Assembly: GCA_026989505.1 (NCBI GenBank)
Contig: JALSJF010000068.1
Span: 1 to 64,000 of the forward strand
Source: Cyclobacteriaceae bacterium
Lineage (GTDB): Bacteria; Bacteroidota; Bacteroidia; Cytophagales; Cyclobacteriaceae
DNA length: 64,000 nucleotides
Reading direction: 5' to 3'
Below, piece by piece: positions 7,671 to 15,872 of the stretch. Positions within the stretch are counted from its first letter, which is position 1, and each line of letters opens with the position of its first letter. A program made the translations under genes and the position numbers. The notes beneath the pieces were generated by a model, which was not told the DNA's origin, searched no databases, and was given only the letters and a program-made list of their open reading frames with translations.

Positions 7671-8996
7671 ATGAACTGGCAACAACTTCTATCACCGTAC
7701 CGGGCCGGCAGCAAGCATGGGGCGGAATCCATCCGCAGCGAGTTTGAAAAAGATTTCGACCGTATTATTTTTTCCCTGCCGTTCAGGCGGATGCAGGACA
7801 AAACCCAGGTTTTCCCCTTACCGGAAGATGATTTTGTGCATAACCGGCTTACCCACAGTCTCGAAGTAGCTTCGGTTGGCCGCTCGCTCGGCAAGCTGGC
7901 CGGTGAACAGCTTATTGCCCGTCACCGGCAACTTTCCGGCCAGGTTACCCCGGCCGATTTTGGTGCTATCGTCAGTGCTGCTTCCCTGGCGCACGATGTC
8001 GGCAACCCGCCCTTTGGCCATGCCGGGGAGAAAGCCATTTCGGGATTTTACCAAAGTTGTGCCGCAAAAGATGAAATAAAAAACCATATTACCGGTGACG
8101 AGTGGGCCGACCTGGTTGATTTTGAGGGTAACGCCCAGGGCTTCCGCCTGCTAAACCAGTCGTTACACGGCCTCAAGCTCACCTTTGCCACCCTCGGGGC
8201 ATTTACCAAATATCCGCGGCAGTCGGCTGTAAAACAACAGGATAAGCACCGGATAAGTCAGAAAAAATACGGCTTTTTTCAAACAGAAAAGGAACTTTTT
8301 AGTGCGGTGGCCGATGGCCTGGGGCTGTTACCGCAAAGCAGGGAAACAGCCTGGTTGCGGCACCCATTGGCATTTTTGGTAGAAGCAGCTGATGATATCT
8401 GTTATCATATCATCGATCTTGAGGATGGCTGCACCCTGGGTTTGGTGAGCCTTGAGGAAACCATTGAACTGCTCAGGCCCATCATTGGTAAGCGGTTTAA
8501 CCGGCAAAAGCTTACGGCCAAAGCATCGTTGCATGAAAAACTCGGCACCCTGCGGGCCCTGGCTATTAATGAATTGATTAACGAAACGGTGGCTATATTC
8601 ACCGGGCAGGAAGAAGGCCTGCTCAGCGGCAGCTTTGACGAGCCGCTGACCGGCCGGATTTCCGCAGCCGGGTCTTTACAGGAAATACGGCAATTGTCCG
8701 TAGAGCGCATTTACCGCGCCAGGGTGGTACTGGAAAAAGAAGTGGCGGGCTTTGAGGTGATAGAAGGGCTGCTGGAAACCTTGCACAGGGCCGTACATAA
8801 TTTTACCCTGGGCAAGATGTCGGCCAGAGACAAAACCCTGATGGGCTTGTTACCACAGGCGGTGAAAGTTGGCCTGGCACCCGACAACTACTATGGCAAT
8901 ATCCGCGTAATGCTTGATTTTGTCTCCGGGATGACCGATTCCTACGCCCTGACCATGTACCGCAAACTAAAAGGGATGACCCTGCCTTCGTGGTAA
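7671..8996 (+). CDS. dgt: Deoxyguanosinetriphosphate triphosphohydrolase (dGTPase)
   Basis: The 441-residue HD-domain protein hydrolyses dGTP to deoxyguanosine and triphosphate and so affects dNTP balance. Hallmarks: the start MNWQQLLSPYR, SIRSEFEKDFDRIIFSLPFRRMQDKTQV (20-47), metal ligand H62 in NRLTHSLEV, and the HD pair H108-D109 in LAHDVGNPPFGH. Length is within the dGTPase range. A small inverted repeat, GATAATT/AATTATC at 8997-9014, begins right after the stop and may be a weak terminator. Neighbours are not functionally related. Confidence 0.93.
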   Translation: MNWQQLLSPYRAGSKHGAESIRSEFEKDFDRIIFSLPFRRMQDKTQVFPLPEDDFVHNRLTHSLEVASVGRSLGKLAGEQLIARHRQLSGQVTPADFGAIVSAASLAHDVGNPPFGHAGEKAISGFYQSCAAKDEIKNHITGDEWADLVDFEGNAQGFRLLNQSLHGLKLTFATLGAFTKYPRQSAVKQQDKHRISQKKYGFFQTEKELFSAVADGLGLLPQSRETAWLRHPLAFLVEAADDICYHIIDLEDGCTLGLVSLEETIELLRPIIGKRFNRQKLTAKASLHEKLGTLRALAINELINETVAIFTGQEEGLLSGSFDEPLTGRISAAGSLQEIRQLSVERIYRARVVLEKEVAGFEVIEGLLETLHRAVHNFTLGKMSARDKTLMGLLPQAVKVGLAPDNYYGNIRVMLDFVSGMTDSYALTMYRKLKGMTLPSW

Positions 8997-9058
8997 GATA
9001 ATTGCTAAATTATCTCGATATCAGGGATTTCAAGCGGCTTTATTCCCCAAAAAATCCC

Positions 9059-9066
9059 TACATTTG
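9059..9066 (+). promoter_or_regulatory. Candidate -7 box for the RND transporter gene
   Basis: TACATTTG matches the Bacteroidota -7 consensus TAnnTTTG and lies 17 bp before the ATG at 9084. A clear -33 TTTG is not seen. Confidence 0.35.
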
Positions 9067-9083
9067 TGCTCAGTTTTTGAGTT

Positions 9084-11513
9084 ATGTGGAGTAAACTCGC
9101 AGATTTCATTATTAAGAACCGGTTGCTGCTGATTATAGTAATTGCAGCAATTACCGTTTTTATGGGCTTCAATGCCCGTAAGGCACAGTTGAATTACGAT
9201 TTTGCCAAAATTGTGCCGAAGTCCGACCCGGACATGATTGACTTCATGAACTTTAAGGAACTGTTTGGCGAAGACGGTTCCATCCTGGCCATTGGCATCA
9301 GAGACAGCAGCGTATTTACCCCCACAAATTTTAACCGGCTAAAGTTTCTCAGCGATGAAATTGCCAGCCTGCCGGGAATTACCGATGTGTTGTCGTTGCC
9401 CAACCTGCCGCGCATGGTAAAAGATACTGTGGAGAAGAAATTTAAGGTAGTGCCCATTTTTACAGAAATACCGGGGGACCAGCCCACCCTCGACAGCTTG
9501 CTGAAGATAGTGATGGACCAGAAGTTGTACTCAGGGCAGTTGATAAACGAAGAAAACGGCATGGTGCTGATGTTGGTTTCTTATGATCGCAGCGTGCTTA
9601 ACTCCGATAAGCGAATTGGCCTCACCGAAGATATTATGCATGCCGGGGCGTTGTTTACCGAACACACGGGCATTAAACTTTATTATGCGGGCATGCCTTT
9701 TATCCGCTCGGTAATTGCCGGAAAGGTGAAGGATGAACTGGAGATGTTTTTGTTGTTTTCGGCCCTGATTACCGCCTTTATCATGCTGCTCTTTTTCCGC
9801 TCATGGATGGCGGTGGTCTTTCCGATGATCATTATTGCCGTAATCGTAACCTGGGTGCTGGGCACCCTGGTGCTGTTCGATTACCGCATCACCCTGCTCA
9901 CCGGCCTCATACCTTCGGTGATTGTAGTCATCGGCATCCCCAATAGCATTTACCTGATTAATAAATACCACCATGAATTTTTGCTGCATGGCGACAAAAT
10001 GCGGGCCATACGTACGGTAACCCAGAAAATCGGCCTGGTTACCCTGATTACCAACGGCACTACGGCTGTCGGCTTTGGGGTGCTCATCTTTACCGATATC
10101 ACCATTTTGCGTGAATTTGGTATTGTGGCCAGTATCAATATCATGGCAACGTTTGTAGTCAGTATTATTCTGCTGCCCAGTGTTTTCAGCTACCTGCCCG
10201 CCCCCACCGAAAAGCAGTTGAAGCACCTGAGTTTTGCCCCGTTGGGGGGTGTCCTCGATTTTTTTGATTTTGTGGTACAGAGGCGCAGGTACCTGGTTTT
10301 TGCCGTTACCGCCATCGTGGTAACCTTTGCCGTAATCGGGGTGTATAAGGTACATTCGGTATCGTTTATGGTTGATGATATTCCCGAAGAAAGCCAGGTG
10401 AAACAGGATTTGCGCTATTTCGAGCATAATTTCTCCGGGATGATGCCGCTGGAGATTGTGGTGGATACGCATAAAAAACGCGGGGTTACCGATTTACGCA
10501 ACCTGAAAAAAATTGATGAATTTGAACAGTTTCTGGCCGCCCAGCCCGATATTTCCAACCCTATTTCCATTACCAACTTTATTAAAGCCGCCCGCCAGGC
10601 CTTTTATAACGGCAACCCGGCCCGCTATGCCCTGCCCCGGAATAACAACGAAAAGAACTTTATCCTTAACTACCTGAAAAACAACGAGTCGGATAATTCA
10701 GGGTTATTGAAGTCTTTTGTGGATTCAACGGGGCAAAAGGTGCGGATCTCGTTGAAAATAAAAGATATCGGCTCCAATAAAATGGATTCGCTGGTAAACC
10801 GGGTGATCCGGCCGAAGCAGGAAGAGATTTTCGGCAAGTCAAAACTCACGGCCAGTATTACCGGTACCACCTTGCTGTTTATCAAGGGCAACTCGTATTT
10901 GATAGACAACCTGAAGATGAGCTTTGTGCTGGCCTTCTTCATCATTTCCATCATCATGGGTATGCTCTTTGCCAACCTGCGGATGATTGTCCTGTCGCTG
11001 ATACCCAATGTTATTCCACTGGCCATTACGGCTGGTATTATGGGCTTTTTCGATATCCCGCTGAAACCCAGTACGGCCATTATTTTCAGTATAGCCTTTG
11101 GTATCTCGGTGGACTACGCCATTCACTTTCTGGCTAAATACCGGCAGGAACTTTTTGCCAATAATTTTGATGTGCGGGTAGCCATCAGCCATAGTTTGCA
11201 TGAAACAGGCACCAGCATGATCTATACCTCCATCGTGCTCTTTGCCGGCTTTGTTATCTTTACGGCCTCAGACTTTGGCGGCACCGTGGCGTTGGGCTTT
11301 CTTACCTCTATTACCCTGCTTATTTCCATGTTTACCAATCTTATTGTGTTGCCCTCATTATTGTTAACCTTTGATTCCGGCAAGCGTAACCTTAAAATAC
11401 ATCCACCGATTGAAGAATATGATGGTGTTTATGACGATGACGAAGAAATTGATTTGGGCCGGATCGTGTTGAGTGAGAACGGTGTAAGCGAGGAGTATAA
11501 GGTAAAGAAATAG
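9084..11513 (+). CDS. RND/MMPL superfamily membrane transporter
   Basis: An 809-residue protein with the two-fold layout of RND exporters of the HpnN/MMPL branch. TM1 (about 11-28) is followed by a large periplasmic loop with FAKIVPKSDPD, five TM segments (about 220-370), another TM near 405-425, a second large loop, and a final group of TM segments near 625-770. The second half keeps the GISVDYAIHF motif whose aspartate is used for proton relay in MMPL proteins; the first half has GIPNSIYLI, with asparagine in that position. Likely substrates are hydrophobic or lipid molecules, but none can be named. It lies 13 bp before ileS and may be co-transcribed with it. Confidence 0.85.
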   Translation: MWSKLADFIIKNRLLLIIVIAAITVFMGFNARKAQLNYDFAKIVPKSDPDMIDFMNFKELFGEDGSILAIGIRDSSVFTPTNFNRLKFLSDEIASLPGITDVLSLPNLPRMVKDTVEKKFKVVPIFTEIPGDQPTLDSLLKIVMDQKLYSGQLINEENGMVLMLVSYDRSVLNSDKRIGLTEDIMHAGALFTEHTGIKLYYAGMPFIRSVIAGKVKDELEMFLLFSALITAFIMLLFFRSWMAVVFPMIIIAVIVTWVLGTLVLFDYRITLLTGLIPSVIVVIGIPNSIYLINKYHHEFLLHGDKMRAIRTVTQKIGLVTLITNGTTAVGFGVLIFTDITILREFGIVASINIMATFVVSIILLPSVFSYLPAPTEKQLKHLSFAPLGGVLDFFDFVVQRRRYLVFAVTAIVVTFAVIGVYKVHSVSFMVDDIPEESQVKQDLRYFEHNFSGMMPLEIVVDTHKKRGVTDLRNLKKIDEFEQFLAAQPDISNPISITNFIKAARQAFYNGNPARYALPRNNNEKNFILNYLKNNESDNSGLLKSFVDSTGQKVRISLKIKDIGSNKMDSLVNRVIRPKQEEIFGKSKLTASITGTTLLFIKGNSYLIDNLKMSFVLAFFIISIIMGMLFANLRMIVLSLIPNVIPLAITAGIMGFFDIPLKPSTAIIFSIAFGISVDYAIHFLAKYRQELFANNFDVRVAISHSLHETGTSMIYTSIVLFAGFVIFTASDFGGTVALGFLTSITLLISMFTNLIVLPSLLLTFDSGKRNLKIHPPIEEYDGVYDDDEEIDLGRIVLSENGVSEEYKVKK

Positions 11514-11526
11514 GCACTTTTTTAGC

Positions 11527-14500
11527 ATGAAGTATAAAGAATACAAGGGGATAAACTATGCGGAAATGGCGGCAGAGGTGCTGGCCGGATGGAAAGAACA
11601 GGACATTTTCGGCCAGTCGGTAGCTAACCGCCAGGGGGCACCGTCATTTACTTTTTATGAAGGGCCGCCTTCGGCCAACGGCACCCCCGGTATCCACCAT
11701 GTGATGGCGCGGGCGGTAAAAGATATATTTTGCCGTTATAAAACACTCAAGGGGTTTCAGGTAAAGCGTAAAGGCGGCTGGGACACGCATGGCCTGCCGG
11801 TAGAGTTGCAGGTAGAGAAGGAACTGGGTATCACCAAAGAGGATATCGGCAAGAAAATTTCCGTAGAAGAGTATAACCGTAAGTGTAAGGAGGCGGTAAT
11901 GAAATTTAAGGATGAATGGGATGACCTTACCGAAAAGATGGGCTACTGGGTTGACCTTGACGACCCCTATATTACCTTCAACCGTGATTATATGGAGAGC
12001 CTGTGGTACCTGTTGAAAAAGCTCTACGACAAGGGCCTGCTCTATGAGGGTTTTACCATCCAGCCGTACTCCCCGGCAGCCGGTACCGGCCTCAGCTCGC
12101 ATGAACTTAACCAGCCGGGCTGCTATCGTGACGTAAAAGACACTACCGTGGTGGCGCAGTTTAAACGGGCAGATAAGGAAGACGAGTTTTTTCTGGCCTG
12201 GACCACCACCCCCTGGACCCTGGCCGCCAACACCGGCCTGGCTGTGGGCCGCAATATCGACTATGTTAAGGTAGCTACCTTCAACCCTTATACCTATGAA
12301 CCGGTCAAGGTGATTGCAGCCAAAGACCGCTTACCCTATTTATTCAATCCCAAGGCAGCCGGCTTGTCCCTCGCTGACTATCAGGCGGGGGATAAGCTTA
12401 TTCCGTATGCGGTTATGGAAGCGTTTAAAGGGAAAGACCTTGTGGGTATCCGCTATGAGCAGTTGTTGCCCTATGTACAGCCCAAGGGCGATGCCTTCCG
12501 GGTAGTGGAAGGCGATTTTGTTACTACCGAAGAAGGAACGGGCATTGTGCATATCTCACCAACCTTTGGGGCCGATGACTTCCGGGCAGCCAAAAAAGCC
12601 GGCCTGGGGGCTGTTCTGGTAAAAGATGAGGAAGGCAAGGATGCCCCCATTGTAGATAAACAGGGCCGCTATGTGCAGGAAATGGGCGAGTTTGCCGGGA
12701 TGTATGTAAAAAACGAGTACTATGGCAAAGATGCCCCGGAAAAATCACTGGATGTACTGCTGGCCATCAAATTAAAGGAAGAAGGGCGGGCTTTTAAAGT
12801 GGAAAAATACGTGCACTCCTACCCGCACTGCTGGCGTACCGATAAGCCGGTGCTGTACTACCCCCTTGATTCGTGGTTTGTTAAAACCACCGCTTTCAAA
12901 GACCGCCTGGTTGAGCTTAACAACACCATCAACTGGAAACCTGCTGCTACCGGTACCGGCCGCTTTGGCAACTGGTTGGAGAACCTGGTTGACTGGAACC
13001 TTTCGCGGTCGCGGTTTTGGGGCACCCCCCTGCCCATCTGGAAATCGGAGGATAAGACCGAAGAAAAATGTATTGGCTCGCTGCAGGAGCTGCGCCAGGA
13101 GGTGGACAAAGCGGTGGCGGCCGGCTTTATGGAGGCTCCCCTGCCGGAAGACTTTGACCTGCACCGCCCTTATGTTGACGATGTAGTGCTGGTGAGTGAC
13201 AGCGGCCGCAAAATGTACCGCGTACCCGACCTGATTGATGTGTGGTTCGACTCCGGGGCCATGCCCTATGCCCAGTGGCATTACCCGTTTGAGAACCAGG
13301 ATGTTTTTGCCGAAAGCTATCCGGCTGATTTTATTGCCGAGGGGGTGGACCAGACCCGGGGTTGGTTTTTTACCCTGCACGCCATAGCCGGTATCCTCTT
13401 TGATTCGGTGGCCTTTAAAAATGTAATTGCCAATGGCCTGGTGCTGGATAAAAAGGGCAATAAGATGTCGAAAAGGCTGGGCAATGCCGTGGACCCGTTC
13501 ACCACGATGGAAAAATACGGCCCCGATGCCACCCGCTGGTACATGATTGCCAATGCCAACCCCTGGGACAACCTGAAATTTAACCTGGATGGCGTGGCCG
13601 AAGTGCAGCGCAGGTTCTTCGGCACCTTGCACAATACCTATTCTTTTTTTGCCCTCTACGCTAACCTCGATGGCTATGCCGGGGAAGAGGCCGGCAAAGA
13701 CGATTACACCGAAAGCGACCGCTGGGTGCTTTCAAAACTCAACAGCCTGATTGCTAACGTGGATAAGGCCTATGCCGATTACGAGCCCACCAAAGCGGCC
13801 CGGGCCATCCAGCACTTCACCATCGATGATTTAAGCAACTGGTATGTGCGGCTGAACCGCAAACGTTTCTGGAAAGGCGAGTTTAACGGGGACAAGCGGG
13901 CGGCCTACCATACCCTGTACACCTGCCTGGTAAACCTGGCCCACCTGGCCTCGCCCATAGCCCCGTTTTATACCGATGCGCTGTTCAATAACCTGAATGA
14001 AGTGTCGCAGAAAATCGACAGGGCCTCGGTGCACTTATCGGATTTTCCGCGGGCCGATGAAAGCCGGATAGATAAAGACCTGGAAGAAAAAATGGGCCTG
14101 GCACAGAAAATATCTTCATTGGTGCATTCGTTGCGTAAAAAACACAATATCAAGGTACGGCAGCCCCTGGCGAAAATCCTTATCCCGGTGCTGAATGAGG
14201 GTTTTAAGCACCATTTGCAGGAGGTGGAAAGCCTTATTTTATCGGAAACCAACACCAAAAGCATTGAATACCTCGACCACGGTTCGGGGGTTTTTGTGAA
14301 GAAGATTAAACCCAATTTCAGGAAGCTGGGCAAGCAATACGGCCCTAAGATGAAAGAAATCTCCGCAGCCATTGCCGCCTTCACGGCTGATGATATTACG
14401 GCTATAGAAAGTGCCGGCAGTTACCGGCTGGCCCTGGGTGATGAAACCATTACCCTTAACCTGGATGAGGTGGAAATCGTTAGTGAAGATATCCCCGGCT

Positions 14501-14817
14501 GGGTAGTGGCCAGCGAGGGTAAAATTACCGTGGCCTTAGACGTGGAGATTACCGATGAATTACGCGCAGAAGGCCTGGCACGGGATTTGGTAAACCGTAT
14601 CCAGAATATGCGTAAAGATATGGGCCTGGAGGTGCAGGATAAAATCAAACTTAACATTGGCAACACCGACCCGCTGGTGGGCCAGGCCCTCGACAGGTTT
14701 GCCAACTATATTTGTGTGGAAACCCAGGCCAAAGAGTTTAACGTGGCCGAAGAACTGGCTGAAGGGGCCGAACTGGAAATAGACACGCATAAATTAAAAC
14801 TTAAAATAGAAGCCTAG
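11527..14817 (+). CDS. ileS: Isoleucyl-tRNA synthetase with altered HIGH motif
   Basis: A 1096-residue class I aminoacyl-tRNA synthetase that charges tRNA-Ile. GPPSANGTPGIHHVMAR (46-62) holds the ATP-site signature and KMSKR (646-650) is the KMSKS loop. DQTRGWFFTLH and the editing domain segment TTPWTLAANTGLAVG are also present. The length and large C-terminal region fit the type 2, eukaryote-like branch. The odd point is the HIGH motif: aligned with HVGH of ordinary enzymes it reads GIHH (55-58), first and third positions exchanged. I recall this exchange as the signature of type 2 enzymes with extreme mupirocin resistance. lspA follows with no gap. Confidence 0.95.
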   Translation: MKYKEYKGINYAEMAAEVLAGWKEQDIFGQSVANRQGAPSFTFYEGPPSANGTPGIHHVMARAVKDIFCRYKTLKGFQVKRKGGWDTHGLPVELQVEKELGITKEDIGKKISVEEYNRKCKEAVMKFKDEWDDLTEKMGYWVDLDDPYITFNRDYMESLWYLLKKLYDKGLLYEGFTIQPYSPAAGTGLSSHELNQPGCYRDVKDTTVVAQFKRADKEDEFFLAWTTTPWTLAANTGLAVGRNIDYVKVATFNPYTYEPVKVIAAKDRLPYLFNPKAAGLSLADYQAGDKLIPYAVMEAFKGKDLVGIRYEQLLPYVQPKGDAFRVVEGDFVTTEEGTGIVHISPTFGADDFRAAKKAGLGAVLVKDEEGKDAPIVDKQGRYVQEMGEFAGMYVKNEYYGKDAPEKSLDVLLAIKLKEEGRAFKVEKYVHSYPHCWRTDKPVLYYPLDSWFVKTTAFKDRLVELNNTINWKPAATGTGRFGNWLENLVDWNLSRSRFWGTPLPIWKSEDKTEEKCIGSLQELRQEVDKAVAAGFMEAPLPEDFDLHRPYVDDVVLVSDSGRKMYRVPDLIDVWFDSGAMPYAQWHYPFENQDVFAESYPADFIAEGVDQTRGWFFTLHAIAGILFDSVAFKNVIANGLVLDKKGNKMSKRLGNAVDPFTTMEKYGPDATRWYMIANANPWDNLKFNLDGVAEVQRRFFGTLHNTYSFFALYANLDGYAGEEAGKDDYTESDRWVLSKLNSLIANVDKAYADYEPTKAARAIQHFTIDDLSNWYVRLNRKRFWKGEFNGDKRAAYHTLYTCLVNLAHLASPIAPFYTDALFNNLNEVSQKIDRASVHLSDFPRADESRIDKDLEEKMGLAQKISSLVHSLRKKHNIKVRQPLAKILIPVLNEGFKHHLQEVESLILSETNTKSIEYLDHGSGVFVKKIKPNFRKLGKQYGPKMKEISAAIAAFTADDITAIESAGSYRLALGDETITLNLDEVEIVSEDIPGWVVASEGKITVALDVEITDELRAEGLARDLVNRIQNMRKDMGLEVQDKIKLNIGNTDPLVGQALDRFANYICVETQAKEFNVAEELAEGAELEIDTHKLKLKIEA

Positions 14818-15504
14818 GTGAAATACTATAAATATTATTTGCTCACCCTGGCCATTGTCTTGTTAGATCAGGGGGTGAAATTACTGGTACACTACAACAT
14901 GCACCTCTACGAAGAATTTAATGTGCTGGGAGAGTGGTTCAGGATTCATTATATCTTAAACGAGGGCATTGCTTTTGGCCTCAAAGCCGATTGGGCCTAC
15001 AGTAAGGTGGTGCTTACCCTGTTCCGCCTTGTGGCTTCGGTGGTGGGGGCATATTTGCTGTATAAGTATGCCCGCAAAGGTACCCATCCCGGGGCATTAT
15101 GGGCCGGGGCGCTTATTCTGGCCGGAGCCCTGGGCAACCTGATCGACAGCATGTTTTATGGTATTATTTTCGATAATATGCCCTATGATGCCCCTTTTGC
15201 CTTTTTAAACGGCCAGGTAATTGATATGCTGTACTTTCCGTTATTTACTTTTATGTGGCCCGATTGGGTGCCTTATGTAGGCGGCACTACTTTTCACTTT
15301 TTCAGCGCCATCTTCAATATTGCCGATTCCTCTATTTTTGTCGGGGTGATGATTTTGCTTATCTGGCAGAAAAAGTTTTTCCCCGAGCATAAAAAAAGCA
15401 GTGCCGGACAACAGCCTGCTGCTACTACTGCCCGGGCCACAGCCGATAGGCAGTTGCAAAAAGCCATTGAAGGCACCGAGGACGATTGCTGTATTCCTGA
15501 GTAA
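14818..15504 (+). CDS. lspA: Lipoprotein signal peptidase (signal peptidase II)
   Basis: The 228-residue inner-membrane aspartyl protease cleaves signal peptides of prolipoproteins after lipid modification. Motifs: LLDQGVKLL (15-23), LNEGIAFGL (48-55), catalytic D110 in GALGNLID and catalytic D170 in FNIADSSIFVG. It begins with GTG directly after the ileS stop codon, so it is translationally coupled. The loop between the two aspartates is about 60 residues compared with about 19 in E. coli LspA, and there is a hydrophilic tail rich in Ala and Thr ending DDCCIPE. A long loop is, as I recall, common in Bacteroidota LspA. Several lipoproteins in this window would be substrates. Confidence 0.93.
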   Translation: MKYYKYYLLTLAIVLLDQGVKLLVHYNMHLYEEFNVLGEWFRIHYILNEGIAFGLKADWAYSKVVLTLFRLVASVVGAYLLYKYARKGTHPGALWAGALILAGALGNLIDSMFYGIIFDNMPYDAPFAFLNGQVIDMLYFPLFTFMWPDWVPYVGGTTFHFFSAIFNIADSSIFVGVMILLIWQKKFFPEHKKSSAGQQPAATTARATADRQLQKAIEGTEDDCCIPE

Positions 15505-15872
15505 GGGATTCTTTTGCCCGGAACACCCCGCTTTGTGCGGGGAACCGCCCCGTGAAACCCTGGCGCCCGGGGAAAATACCCGGCAGCCTTTTGTACTATT
15601 TTTGCCAAAATGGCCGGATAACAAAACCATCATTGGGGTTTCATCATTAAATGAAAAATTGGCTAAAAATTATCTTGTTTTTACGCCTAAATAATTGTTA
15701 TTTGCATCCAATAGTTAGCGCTGGATATTGATGTTAAGAAATCGTTATTTCTGCTGTTTATCAGGTACCAAAATCATAATATTTCTGGGGAAAATTCATG
15801 GGTTAGATTTACTAACCTTGCAAAGATTATATTGTAAAAATTTAAATTTAAGTTAAACCAAACCAAACAAAC
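15505..15872. other. Intergenic region with two hairpins upstream of the TonB receptor
   Basis: No gene is seen. CCCCGC (15526-15531) and GCGGGG (15537-15542) form a GC-rich hairpin just after lspA that may end its transcript, although no T run follows at once. A perfect inverted repeat GGTTAG/CTAACC (15801-15817, loop ATTTA) lies 55 bp before the receptor start and could be an operator or leader hairpin. The last 50 bp are strongly A/T-rich, as is usual for leaders of highly translated Bacteroidota genes. Confidence 0.5.

Noticed and set aside
9801-10472. Long minus-strand frame inside the RND transporter gene
   Set aside because: Its His/Gln/Asn-rich translation is what the reverse complement of a membrane protein gene gives; the plus-strand frame has clear motifs.
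12772-13632. 286-codon minus-strand frame opposite ileS
   Set aside because: It is a shadow of ileS, with no start context or recognisable domain.
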